A stretch of DNA of 64,000 bases. It comes from an uncultured Clostridia bacterium (lineage in GTDB: Bacteria > Bacillota > Clostridia > Oscillospirales > Acutalibacteraceae). Below, piece after piece: positions 54,327 through 62,829 of this stretch. The position numbers and the translations under genes were made by a program. The DNA is taken from positions 46,475 through 110,474 of the forward strand of contig CALCYI010000020.1 in NCBI GenBank assembly GCA_937907605.1, given 5' to 3'. The first letter of the stretch is position 1, and every line of letters begins with the position of its first letter. The notes beneath the pieces are model-generated. The model made no database searches. It worked only from the letters and a program-made list of their open reading frames with translations, and was not told the DNA's origin.

Positions 54327-54355
54327 TTGTATAAACTGCTATATTATGGTAAAAT
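54327..54355 (+). promoter_or_regulatory. promoter of the 851-residue protein gene
   Basis: TTGTAT at 54327-54332 and TAAAAT at 54350-54355, spacer 17, starting 11 bases after the tnpV terminator. Confidence 0.6.
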
Positions 54356-54384
54356 ATTCAACACAAATTGTTTGAGGTATCATT

Positions 54385-56940
54385 ATGACTAAACGAATAA
54401 AACATAAAAAAGAGAGCATTAGAAAAAAACAACTAAAAAAAGAACTTTCATACATTACTATGTTTGCTGGATTAATTCTTATCTCGGTATGGTATTCTCA
54501 TTCTACAATCAGTATTGGCTTGATTAATGTTGTTTTAGAACACAGTGAAAGAATGGACTTGCTTTTTAATTTGTTTACTGTTCAAGCAACATTAGCTGCA
54601 TTAAGCATTTCAATTATTGCTATTATCACAGGATTTCAAACGGAAAGTGTATATGGCGTTTCAATAACTAATTATGTAACCTCCCTAAAGCCTTGTTTTT
54701 TTAAACATAAGAATTTGATGATAGCTGATTTAATCATTACAGCCATTAACTATGTTCTTGTTTCGTTTGAAATGTATAACACCTCTGTAATGGTATTCAT
54801 TATCAGTATTATTATTTCTTGTATTATGATAAACGATACAGCCTTTATTTTTAAAAGTCATTCCAGAATTGTTGATGAAATCGGAAAATATATTAAGGAA
54901 AATATCAGTAGTGATTACTTAAAAGAATTGGAAAACTCCATTTTTAAGAGCGCTGCATCGGAAAACATTTCAACATTAGAAGAGTCATTAAACCTATTAT
55001 GTGAGCTTTTTCAACAAGAGTTAAATAAAGAAAAGTATTCGGAAACATTGTTGAAGCAAATGGAAAAAGCCTTAGAAAAACTCTTTGTAAAATCATATTT
55101 ATCTGCAAATAAAGAAATGGTTTTGAGCATATTGCATTCCATTAACAGAATATATGTTGTTGCAAATGATAATAATAAGCATTCATATCCCGTTGATATT
55201 TGGAGTTCTATTTATAAAGAATACACTACATTTATTGGAACTGTTAGTGTGTCACAGTTAAATAATCGTAATAAATTTGACTTCATCGAATTAAAATGGC
55301 AAATGCAAAAAAATCAAGTCTATGAGAATGTTAATGGCGTGAAAAAAGCAAAAAACAATATAAACTTAGAATACTATTATACATGGATGTATACGTATAT
55401 AGTTCTCAAGAATAATAATGCTTTAGAAAAAGACGATTATAGCCGGATTAAAGAAAGAATAATTGATGATGCGTATACGGATGCTTTTTACTACCAGGGT
55501 GATAGTTTAAAAAAGTATAATAATACTATAGGATTGTGTTATCTATTAAAAACATTAATTGAAAATGGTGAAATAGAATTAATTAGCTCTAAATATTTAA
55601 TGCATGAGAGATATGGAAAAAGAAGCAATTCAAACGCTTTCGTATACTTTGTGTGTGTCATATACGCATATTATCTTTCATTTAGAGAGCCGTTAGTAAA
55701 AGATAAAAAAGAACAATCCTATGCAAAAGAGTTTTTAAAAGAATGCGTAAAAAAGAATAATTTCTTTAATAGGGTTTATTATATTGACTTAATCGATTTT
55801 TTGAACGAATATATTATTAAAATATATGCTCTATTGCAAAACTGGGAGAAATTTGAAAATGGTATTGCGAAAACAATCTGCCTGGAACCAACGATTAGTG
55901 AATTTTTGTTCTTTGTAAGCATTGAAAAATACTTTGATGAGGCACAACTTGCAGAGTGCTTTAGGTTGATATCCAGAAATAATGCTGCATCACTAATGCT
56001 ACGATATTTTAATTCAGATGACAGTTTTCGCTCGCAGTATAATTCTTTTCATAAAAATATATTTTCTCATGAACTGGAAGAACAACGTTTGACCACGACA
56101 GTAAATCTTGTAAAAGGTGCGCTTTCAAGAGAGCATAAACATGAAATGGTTGAAGATGCTAAAAAGAAATGTATTGATAGTAAAAAAATCAACTCATATA
56201 AAGAAAAGCTTAATTTGGTTTTTAAAAACCAAATAGAAAAACTAAAGGTATTTGATAACAATGAACTTATGGATAATAACGTACAAACTACAAAAATGAA
56301 TTTAAGTTTATTGTTAGATGAGATGGATTTTGCACAACAAGAAATAGATCAATACACATCTAATTTTATTTTTAGTAACATCGTATATATGCTTTTCTAT
56401 TCTCTTAGAAACTATATTGAAATTCAGCAAATTGATTATGATAATAAAAACAAACAAAGTACTTTAATAAGTCTAGCAAATAATATAACTCCAGATACTT
56501 TTGTCGGGAGCAGAGAAACATTTTGGGATGAAGAAGATAAAGACCTGTTAATTCGTTATACAGAAAAAATGAACAAAATTGAAAATCCTTATGATATCAA
56601 TAGTTTATACCTTTTCAATAGTTCGTTAACATATTTTAGCATTTCAAATGTTCATTATGAGTTTTGTGACTGCACTGAAGCTGATTTTGATGATTTAAAT
56701 GTTGATCGTATTGATGATAAATACTATTACTGCAGATCAAGTAATTTACTTAAGTCATCGTTCACAAAAGAAGAATTGCTTGACTACTTACATATGACTC
56801 GTAAGCAATTAATCATAACTGCAGATATAAAATATGCTGCAAAAGGTGAAGTTGTAGGCTGTGGTATTGAGATTACATATAATGATTTTGATAACAATAA
56901 TGATAATGAAGAAATATTAGAGTCAAATGGAGCTGGGTAA
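54385..56940 (+). CDS. 851-residue membrane-anchored protein of unknown function
   Basis: I recognise no family. Four hydrophobic segments lie at about residues 22-37, 60-83, 110-127 and 132-152. Then come about 700 cytoplasmic residues rich in K, E and N with helical, partly amphipathic stretches, and an acidic C-terminal tail. No nucleotide-binding, nuclease, protease or kinase motif is visible. Base composition is clearly more AT-rich than the core genes of this window. It sits as a single gene between two near-identical terminators, in a mobile-element setting. A defence or surface-maintenance role is possible but unsupported. Confidence 0.8.
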   Translation: MTKRIKHKKESIRKKQLKKELSYITMFAGLILISVWYSHSTISIGLINVVLEHSERMDLLFNLFTVQATLAALSISIIAIITGFQTESVYGVSITNYVTSLKPCFFKHKNLMIADLIITAINYVLVSFEMYNTSVMVFIISIIISCIMINDTAFIFKSHSRIVDEIGKYIKENISSDYLKELENSIFKSAASENISTLEESLNLLCELFQQELNKEKYSETLLKQMEKALEKLFVKSYLSANKEMVLSILHSINRIYVVANDNNKHSYPVDIWSSIYKEYTTFIGTVSVSQLNNRNKFDFIELKWQMQKNQVYENVNGVKKAKNNINLEYYYTWMYTYIVLKNNNALEKDDYSRIKERIIDDAYTDAFYYQGDSLKKYNNTIGLCYLLKTLIENGEIELISSKYLMHERYGKRSNSNAFVYFVCVIYAYYLSFREPLVKDKKEQSYAKEFLKECVKKNNFFNRVYYIDLIDFLNEYIIKIYALLQNWEKFENGIAKTICLEPTISEFLFFVSIEKYFDEAQLAECFRLISRNNAASLMLRYFNSDDSFRSQYNSFHKNIFSHELEEQRLTTTVNLVKGALSREHKHEMVEDAKKKCIDSKKINSYKEKLNLVFKNQIEKLKVFDNNELMDNNVQTTKMNLSLLLDEMDFAQQEIDQYTSNFIFSNIVYMLFYSLRNYIEIQQIDYDNKNKQSTLISLANNITPDTFVGSRETFWDEEDKDLLIRYTEKMNKIENPYDINSLYLFNSSLTYFSISNVHYEFCDCTEADFDDLNVDRIDDKYYYCRSSNLLKSSFTKEELLDYLHMTRKQLIITADIKYAAKGEVVGCGIEITYNDFDNNNDNEEILESNGAG

Positions 56941-57056
56941 ATTTCCAAAATAAACACTTAGAGAAATTAATTATAAACTCATTACACAAGCACTAGGTAT
57001 TTATTAGTATAAAATCAATTGTTTAGATGTTGTATTAATTTAAAGAACGATTGTAA

Positions 57057-57086
57057 AAACAGGGAGTTATTACGCTCCCTGTTTTT
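57057..57086 (+). terminator. terminator after the 851-residue protein gene
   Basis: AAACAGGGAG (57057-57066) pairs with CTCCCTGTTT (57075-57084), followed by T. Arms are identical to those at 54288-54314; only the loop differs. The remaining intergenic DNA (56941-57253) shows no gene. Confidence 0.88.
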
Positions 57087-57253
57087 CGTCTTGAACAGTA
57101 AAAAATGATAATTATTAAATAATTACAATCAAAATGATAAAGGATATGCAAAACACAATCTGTTAAAATAATTTGCAAATTTCTTTGCTCTTGAGCAGCA
57201 AAAAATAAGCTAAAAACGGTATTTAACTTTTTAAATGTTTTTTTGAATGAAAT

Positions 57254-57282
57254 TTGCAATATATATCTGTATATGGTAAAAT
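57254..57282 (+). promoter_or_regulatory. promoter of the HIT-protein cassette
   Basis: TTGCAA at 57254-57259 and TAAAAT at 57277-57282, spacer 17, about 35 bases before the HIT start. Confidence 0.6.
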
Positions 57283-57316
57283 AAACTGATTTATAAGAGT
57301 GATGGAGGGAATAAAA

Positions 57317-57718
57317 ATGTGTGATTGTATCTTTTGTAAGATTATTGCCGGAGATATTCCAAGTATGAAAGTATATGAAGATGATAAAACACTTGCATTT
57401 ATGGATGTTGCAAAAGATGTTGACGGTCACATATTGGTAATTCCTAAAAAGCACTTTAAAAACATTTTTGATTGCGAAGCAGACACCTTGAACTCAGTCA
57501 TGCAAACAGTTCAAACAGTATCTCAGCATTTAATAATGAATTGCGAATATGACGGAGTCAATTTGCTTAATGCAAGTGATGAAAGCGCAGGACAATCTGT
57601 TCCGCATTTTCACATTCATATTATTCCGAGAAAAGGCAATGACAGAATAAATGCGTGGCCCGATTTTGAAGGGGCAAATAATGATATCAACAGTGTGTAT
57701 GAATCATTAAAGATATAG
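57317..57718 (+). CDS. HIT-family nucleotide hydrolase/transferase
   Basis: A 133-residue protein with the N-terminal CDCIFCKIIAGDIPS, the FMDVAKDVDGH-like segment and the catalytic histidine triad HFHIHIIPR. HIT proteins cleave nucleoside phosphoramidates or dinucleoside polyphosphates. GGAGGGA precedes the ATG at 57317; in-frame starts 15-18 bases upstream overlap that site. It is first in a four-gene set. Confidence 0.92.
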   Translation: MCDCIFCKIIAGDIPSMKVYEDDKTLAFMDVAKDVDGHILVIPKKHFKNIFDCEADTLNSVMQTVQTVSQHLIMNCEYDGVNLLNASDESAGQSVPHFHIHIIPRKGNDRINAWPDFEGANNDINSVYESLKI

Positions 57719-57744
57719 CTATCTTTGAGGTTATTAGTAGAAAT

Positions 57745-58704
57745 ATGAATGTAAATGTTACAACCGGATATATCAACATCAATCATTCTAGGCAAAACAT
57801 TATGACGATGAGTACAGATGACAACAATCCAGTTTTGCTTATTGTTCACGGTGGCGCAGGTTCTCCTGATAGACCGTTAGTAAAGAAATACAACAGTGAG
57901 CTTGCAGATTACTATACTGTTATTTGTTGGGATCAGCGTGGTAGCGGATTAAGTTATACAAATGAAGATTTGACAATTGATGTTATGCTTAACGATTTAA
58001 AAGCAGTTGTTGCGTATTTGAGAGATATGTATCATCAGGATAAAATATATATTGCCGGACATTCGTGGGGCGCTTATCTTGGGTTGCGATTTGCAAGTAT
58101 ATATCCCGAATATGTGAAATATTATATTGGCACAGGACAAGGCATATCCTCTATTGTTGATGAGATTGACAAATACAATTTTGTAAAAGAAGAAGCCATA
58201 AAAAGAAATGATGAAAAAGTGCTTTCAAAGCTGAATTTTTTTGGTGAGCCGTCAGGTTATACATATCAAACCGATGATAAATCAGCTAAAAGATTTATAG
58301 GTAATATGATTCATAAGTACTGCGGATATATTAGTAATAAAAATGATTTTAGTACAACTAAATACTTCGCCCCATATTTCAAATGTTACGGTTTTAATAT
58401 TATCAAAGTGTTAAAAAGAATGGTAAAATCATCTGCAGCATTAAATGCGGAAATGAATAAGAAAGACAGCATTTCTTGTATCACTGAATTATCTGTACCT
58501 ATCCTTCTAATTTCAGGCGAAGAAGATATGATTTGCCCTGTATGTGCAACGCAACGGTGGTTCGATAAACTTGCAGCACCGCAAAAGGAATTTATAAAAA
58601 TAAAAAATGCTGCTCATATGGTGAATTTTGAGCAGCCGAAAGAGTGGAATAAACTAGTTATTAGTATAATTGACAATGAATATAGCAACTATGAGGAAGA
58701 ATAA
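57745..58704 (+). CDS. alpha/beta hydrolase (proline iminopeptidase-like)
   Basis: A 319-residue hydrolase with the oxyanion region VHGGAGSPD, CWDQRGSGLS, and the nucleophile serine in AGHSWGAYLG. The acid is likely the aspartate in ISGEEDMICP and the base the histidine in NAAHMVNF. The pattern fits S33 proline iminopeptidases and related esterases. Downstream gene starts directly after its stop. Confidence 0.87.
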   Translation: MNVNVTTGYININHSRQNIMTMSTDDNNPVLLIVHGGAGSPDRPLVKKYNSELADYYTVICWDQRGSGLSYTNEDLTIDVMLNDLKAVVAYLRDMYHQDKIYIAGHSWGAYLGLRFASIYPEYVKYYIGTGQGISSIVDEIDKYNFVKEEAIKRNDEKVLSKLNFFGEPSGYTYQTDDKSAKRFIGNMIHKYCGYISNKNDFSTTKYFAPYFKCYGFNIIKVLKRMVKSSAALNAEMNKKDSISCITELSVPILLISGEEDMICPVCATQRWFDKLAAPQKEFIKIKNAAHMVNFEQPKEWNKLVISIIDNEYSNYEEE

Positions 58705-59790
58705 ATGAACGAGTTTATTAAAGGTTTAGACTTGTGTGAAGGATTTTTCTTTTATAAAGCAAAGCCTATACTTGAAAAATATTATCCTAATTTAAAATAT
58801 ACAGCAGGTCTAATCGGCTATGGCTCTGATGTACTTGGATATGATGATACGGTTTCTACTGACCATATGTGGGGACCTCGCTTTTATATGTTCTTGGAGG
58901 AGGAGAATATTTATTTAAAAGACGAAATATTTAAAACACTATCCGCTCATCTGCCATATACATATAAAGGTTTTAGCGTTAATTTTACCAAGCCGGATTT
59001 GAACGATAACGGTGTTCAGCATTCTGAATTTATCAACGAGGGAAATGTTAATCCATTAATCTTTATACAAACATTTAGTGATTATCTGGTAGAACAACTC
59101 GGTACTGATGATTTAGATAATATTAAACCGCTTGATTGGCTTGTATTTTCCGAACACAGATTGCTTTCATTAGTATCAGGCAAATTGTTTATTGATGGAT
59201 TAAATATTGCCGATGAGATTAACAAAATTAAGTATTATCCAAAAGATGTTAAGTTGTATTTGATAGCGTCTAATTGGGATATTATTGCGTCTGAACAAGC
59301 CTTTGTTAAACGCTGTGGCAATGTAGGTGATGATATAGGCTCAAGAATAATTTGTGCAAGAATCGCCGAACGCTTAATGCGGTTATGTTTCTTGTATAAG
59401 GAGACTTATGCTCCTTATAGTAAATGGTTTGGAACGGCTTTTAATAATCTTGATATTGATGACAATATCAAACAACTGATTTCAAAGGCTCTGTCCGCTG
59501 ATAATTTGCATAAGCGTGAGAGTTATCTTGTTAAAGCACAAAAGGCTGTTGCAGAAATGCACAATGCAAGCGGATTAACTGAGCCTGTTGACTGCACTAT
59601 TGAAACATATTTCGGCAGAGATATAAAAGTTATTTTTGCAGACAAGTTTTCGGAAGCAACTGCTAATAAACTTAAAGGAACGGTATTTGAAAAAGTTTCT
59701 TTGATTGGTACATTCAGTCAAATAGGAGGACTATCTGAATTTTCAGATGATCAAGAAAATTATAATCGGATCATGAATTTATACGAATAG
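58705..59790 (+). CDS. DUF4037 nucleotidyltransferase-fold protein
   Basis: A 361-residue protein with GYGSDVLGYDDTVSTDH near residue 40, the DUF4037 form of a nucleotidyltransferase active site (GSD and a distant D). DUF4037 proteins are uncharacterised. It is coupled to the hydrolase gene and 17 bases upstream of a P-loop protein, which might phosphorylate the same small molecule; this is inference. Confidence 0.82.
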   Translation: MNEFIKGLDLCEGFFFYKAKPILEKYYPNLKYTAGLIGYGSDVLGYDDTVSTDHMWGPRFYMFLEEENIYLKDEIFKTLSAHLPYTYKGFSVNFTKPDLNDNGVQHSEFINEGNVNPLIFIQTFSDYLVEQLGTDDLDNIKPLDWLVFSEHRLLSLVSGKLFIDGLNIADEINKIKYYPKDVKLYLIASNWDIIASEQAFVKRCGNVGDDIGSRIICARIAERLMRLCFLYKETYAPYSKWFGTAFNNLDIDDNIKQLISKALSADNLHKRESYLVKAQKAVAEMHNASGLTEPVDCTIETYFGRDIKVIFADKFSEATANKLKGTVFEKVSLIGTFSQIGGLSEFSDDQENYNRIMNLYE

Positions 59791-59807
59791 TACGGAGGTT
59801 TGGTATA

Positions 59808-60332
59808 TTGGGTACAATATTTTTAGCAGGAATATATGGCGTAGGTAAAAGTACTCTTGGTGAAAGAATTGATAGAGAGACTGGTGTCCCATTCTATTCA
59901 GCTGGCGATTTAATTAGCGAATTAAATGGCGAACTGTATGGAGCAAATAAGTTTGTAAAAGACAAATTTGCGAACCAAGATATATTGTCAGATGCAGTGA
60001 ATAATAAACTTGAGAAAAATCCTTCTATACTGTTAGCCGGTCATTTCTGTATCTTTGATAAAGATTTAAATGTCGATATCCTGCCTGCCGCAGTATTTGA
60101 AAGGATCAGGCTTGAAAAAATCATACTGTTGGAAGCGCCAGTTGAAACAATCTATACTAATCTGTCAAACAGAGATTCCAGGCTGTATTCATTAGATGCA
60201 CTAAACGAGTTATCAAAAACAGAAAGAGAATGTGCTAAAGCAATTGCAGAAAAGTTATCTATTCCTATATATATTTATCAAATGAAATTTAACGATTCAG
60301 ATGTTTTGGCAGTAACTGAAATTATAAAGTAA
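59808..60332 (+). CDS. small P-loop ATPase/kinase-like protein
   Basis: A 174-residue protein with Walker A GIYGVGKST near its N-terminus and a kinase-like length and layout resembling adenylate/shikimate-type kinases or AAA_33 proteins. The substrate is unknown. The start is TTG, eight bases after GGAGGT; no ATG lies near. It ends the HIT cassette. Confidence 0.75.
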   Translation: MGTIFLAGIYGVGKSTLGERIDRETGVPFYSAGDLISELNGELYGANKFVKDKFANQDILSDAVNNKLEKNPSILLAGHFCIFDKDLNVDILPAAVFERIRLEKIILLEAPVETIYTNLSNRDSRLYSLDALNELSKTERECAKAIAEKLSIPIYIYQMKFNDSDVLAVTEIIK

Positions 60333-60342
60333 TTCAGAAACA

Positions 60343-60384
60343 AAATCGACCTACAAACAGAGTTTTGCTTGTAGGTCGATTTAA
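60343..60384. terminator. bidirectional terminator
   Basis: AAATCGACCTACAA (60343-60356) pairs with TTGTAGGTCGATTT (60369-60382). It separates the HIT cassette from the convergent ASCH gene. Confidence 0.85.
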
Positions 60385-60389
60385 TATAA

Positions 60390-60758
60390 TCATATATACA
60401 CAAATGATTGTGGTGCATTTTTTATTCCATAACTGGATAATTTCTTTGGAGTTTTATACTTCTTAACATTTGAAAGTTTAAATGCAACAGCTATATCTCT
60501 ATTTTCATAATAACTGTCAAAGAATGCTTTTGTTATTCCTGAATAAGCATATGTAATATTCCATACTTGCTCTGGGTTATCTACAATTACATCTTCTACA
60601 TCCGCTTCTCCAACGACTTTCATCACAGGAGAGGTAGAATAAATGATGATTTTATCAACTTTTTCTTTACATTGAATTTTCCTAAATTCATATGTTTTTG
60701 TTCCAGCCATAATGTTATCAACATGTTCAGGATTAATCGATAATAATATTTTGCACAT
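60390..60758 (-). CDS. ASCH/PUA-like small protein
   Basis: A 122-residue protein with the ASCH-type opening KILLSINPEHVDNIMAGTKTYEFRK, a domain of the PUA superfamily thought to bind RNA or nucleotides. The ATG at 60758 follows GGTGGAAG and lies 26 bases inside the end of the GNAT gene, so the two overlap and are probably coupled. Function unknown. Confidence 0.8.
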   Translation of the reverse strand: MCKILLSINPEHVDNIMAGTKTYEFRKIQCKEKVDKIIIYSTSPVMKVVGEADVEDVIVDNPEQVWNITYAYSGITKAFFDSYYENRDIAVAFKLSNVKKYKTPKKLSSYGIKNAPQSFVYI

Positions 60759-61803
60759 TTCTTCCACCTAATTCTAATATTTTCTCTAATTCGGCTTTAC
60801 TGTAAGTGATTTGATAAGGATGTGTTTCAAATAATCCTTTGTCTTTTAAAGTTGAGTAATTAACATTATGACCTTTTCCAAAATAGGCATTATATACAAG
60901 CTCTATTGCAACAATATTTCGCTTTGAGTCAAAAATATTTTTCAATTCGTCTTCAGGATAAACTGTTTTGTTTCCTGCAATATTAACAAATTCATCGAAA
61001 GAAACTCTTGGAATAAAATTGCTTTTTATAACCGTTATTTTATTAACTGTACATAAAGATGTTATAACCGACTTATAAGCCTTTTGACCTACACCAGTAA
61101 ATTTGCGATATATGAATACGGGCATACCAACTTTATAAACTATGTTCTGCGTAGGTGCAGCTATATATACTTTTGTTATTCCGTTACCGGCTGTAACTTC
61201 TTCAACATTGCGATCTGTTCCAAAAAGTTCAGAATAAGGGAACAACTTGTCATGGAAACCATCTTCGATGGGGATTACGCCAGCAGATTCAATACTATTT
61301 GATAGAAATGGAAAACATTTATATGGATCACTATAATCAAGATGGCTTCTACTTTTAAGAAATACGCCCTCTCCTCTATTGTTTTGACCTACTCGTTCGA
61401 AGCCAAAACGACTAAAAAGATTAATCAGTTCTGTGTGCTTATCAAAAGCAGTAACATAGATTTCTTCGTATTGTACTTGTTGCCAATACCACAAGGCAAC
61501 GCCAAGTGCGCCTTCACCTAAACGCTGAGAGCGAATACGTTCCGATAATTTTAATGTTCCGATTTTTAACCTTTGCTTTTCTGGTAAAACTCTATCCGAA
61601 AGTGCAATTGTTTCATTTTCTCTTTTGAGATAAATAAAGGCAGCAACACCCAATGAGTCGTAAAAAACTAACGCTGATTCTCCTTCGTTGCTTTTTCTCT
61701 GAAACCAATCACAGAATTCAATGTAGTCGCTTTTTAAAGAGTCAAAAAACTTATCATTTATATCTACTTCGCTAAATTTTTTCCATTCAAATCTATCAGC
61801 CAT
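60733..61803 (-). CDS. GNAT acetyltransferase fused to a PUA-like C-terminal domain
   Basis: A 356-residue protein. Residues 1 to about 150 form a GNAT domain with the acetyl-CoA loop RSQRLGEGALG. Residues from about 210 on look like a PUA/EVE-type domain (AAPTQNIVYKVGMPVFIYRK), so this protein and the overlapping ASCH protein share a fold class. GNAT-PUA proteins could modify RNA or a tRNA-linked target; the substrate is unknown. AGAGG precedes the ATG. Confidence 0.78.
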   Translation of the reverse strand: MADRFEWKKFSEVDINDKFFDSLKSDYIEFCDWFQRKSNEGESALVFYDSLGVAAFIYLKRENETIALSDRVLPEKQRLKIGTLKLSERIRSQRLGEGALGVALWYWQQVQYEEIYVTAFDKHTELINLFSRFGFERVGQNNRGEGVFLKSRSHLDYSDPYKCFPFLSNSIESAGVIPIEDGFHDKLFPYSELFGTDRNVEEVTAGNGITKVYIAAPTQNIVYKVGMPVFIYRKFTGVGQKAYKSVITSLCTVNKITVIKSNFIPRVSFDEFVNIAGNKTVYPEDELKNIFDSKRNIVAIELVYNAYFGKGHNVNYSTLKDKGLFETHPYQITYSKAELEKILELGGRNVQNIIID

Positions 61804-61835
61804 AATAACCTCTTACATTCTATCTTCTACCAACT

Positions 61836-61864
61836 ATTATAATACTTTACAAATTAAAATACAA
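61836..61864 (-). promoter_or_regulatory. promoter of the GNAT gene
   Basis: Minus-strand TTGTAT (61864-61859) and TATAAT (61841-61836) with a 17-base spacer, overlapping the end of the small hydrophobic ORF. Confidence 0.6.
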
Positions 61865-61930
61865 TAATGGAATTGACCAAAGTTCAAAAAATGGTACACC
61901 AAAAATAGTTAACAATCCACCGTTTTTCAT
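61847..61930 (-). CDS. 27-residue hydrophobic peptide, possible leader or small membrane peptide
   Basis: MKNGGLLTIFGVPFFELWSI followed by PLLYFNL. It has an AAGGAG site (61942-61937) six bases ahead of its ATG and a minus-strand TATAAT at 61954-61949. It ends 43 bases before the GNAT start. It could be a leader peptide controlling the GNAT-ASCH pair or an independent membrane peptide; nothing here decides. I do not recognise it. Confidence 0.5.
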   Translation of the reverse strand: MKNGGLLTIFGVPFFELWSIPLLYFNL

Positions 61931-62018
61931 GATAAACTCCTTGCATATATTATACTACACTCACTCATAAAAGTAAAGTAAATCAGCAAAGAAAAACGAA
62001 CAAATATTCTAAACATTA

Positions 62019-62047
62019 TTGACAAGAGAACGTTTGTTTGATATAAT
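62019..62047 (+). promoter_or_regulatory. consensus sigma-A promoter of the mobilization module
   Basis: TTGACA (62019-62024), 17-base spacer, TATAAT (62042-62047): a perfect consensus. Between and before them are two partial LexA-like boxes, AGAACGTTTGTTTG (62027-62040) and CGAACAAATATTCT (61997-62010), each about 10-11 of 14 positions of the Bacillus box. SOS control is only a possibility. Confidence 0.82.
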
Positions 62048-62053
62048 GACCTT

Positions 62054-62185
62054 ACAAATTGAATATGTGTTTATGAGTGAATAGTAAAAGCGTTAGATTT
62101 ATATAAGAGAGTAAAGAGTCGTTTGAATGGTGAAGTAAACACAGAAAAGGATGTGTTGCTTCCCTGCATAATGGCTCTTTTTTTT
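62054..62185 (+). ncRNA. short structured leader RNA ending in a terminator
   Basis: From the predicted start near 62054 the RNA ends at an outer stem AAAGAGTC (62113-62120) with GGCTCTTT (62173-62180) and eight T (62178-62185). An inner stem pairs GAAG..AACACA (62132-62143) with TGTGTT..CTTC (62152-62162). About 130 bases long. It is an attenuator for the downstream mob genes or an independent small RNA. Confidence 0.6.
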
Positions 62186-62348
62186 GACCCCTAAAATCAG
62201 AAAGCAGACTATACTTTTTGCCTATAAGTGAGCAAATAAGTGAAAGGATATTTACATTAAAAATAGAAATGCAATCTGTTTCGACAATATATTTTTCGGC
62301 AAAGTGCGATAATAATCTGTCGGGAAATGGATGGAAAAGGAGTAATTT
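62186..62348 (+). other. region between leader and first mob-module gene
   Basis: No gene is supported. The end of it holds AAAAGGAG, the ribosome binding site for the next gene. Whether a second promoter lies here is not clear. Confidence 0.5.
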
Positions 62349-62639
62349 ATGATAACCGGAATGAAGAAAAAGGATAAGATTACGGAAATATTTTTTGATG
62401 AGGATAGCCCCGTAATCAACATCAGAACCTACAACACCGACCTTAAAAATCGGCTGGTGAAGTTCTCAAAGGAGTACCCTGACGAGTGCAGATTGGTTGA
62501 TGATTCGGGTAACGGTATGCTTGAATTTGAGATTAATAAGGGTAGGTTTTGTTTCCGTTTAACTTCCCCTTACAGCGAAGAACGAAGGCAAATGTTATCC
62601 CAAAATGCTACCCAAGATAAACACTTGCCGAGGAGATAA
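62349..62639 (+). CDS. small conserved mobile-element protein
   Basis: A 96-residue protein starting MITGMKKKDKITEIFFDEDS with an ITEIFFDE and PYSEERR pattern that I recall from small proteins upstream of relaxase genes in clostridial integrative and mobilizable elements. No catalytic motif is visible. A strong AAAAGGAG site sets the start. Confidence 0.75.
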   Translation: MITGMKKKDKITEIFFDEDSPVINIRTYNTDLKNRLVKFSKEYPDECRLVDDSGNGMLEFEINKGRFCFRLTSPYSEERRQMLSQNATQDKHLPRR

Positions 62640-62704
62640 AGTGGGTGTGTCTTGGATAATTATGCGTGTCTTTGTAGGCTCGGTGTTTCTTTGCCTCGCA
62701 AGAG

Positions 62705-62766
62705 CGCAATGTACTTTTGATGCGTAAGTGTCAAAAGTGCCATTGCGTTACTTTTGGAAAAGTAAC
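62705..62766 (+). other. putative oriT with nested inverted repeats
   Basis: CGCAATG (62705-62711) and ACTTTTGA (62713-62720) pair with TCAAAAGT (62731-62738) and CATTGCG (62741-62747). Directly after, GTTACTTTT (62747-62755) pairs with AAAAGTAAC (62758-62766). It lies about 65 bases upstream of a MobV relaxase gene, the usual place for the relaxase's nick site. Confidence 0.6.
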
Positions 62767-62829
62767 AAAACCGAGAAAATGCGAATTCTGAAAGACAGAT
62801 AAAAATATGATGAAAGGAATGATAAATAT

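Noticed and set aside
54385..56940. Calling the 851-residue protein a phage-defence protein
   Set aside because: No nuclease, ATPase, TIR or other defence motif is visible. Only context points that way.
62065..62084. Tiny frames MCL and MSE in the mob leader as regulatory peptides
   Set aside because: No ribosome binding site and too short to separate from chance.
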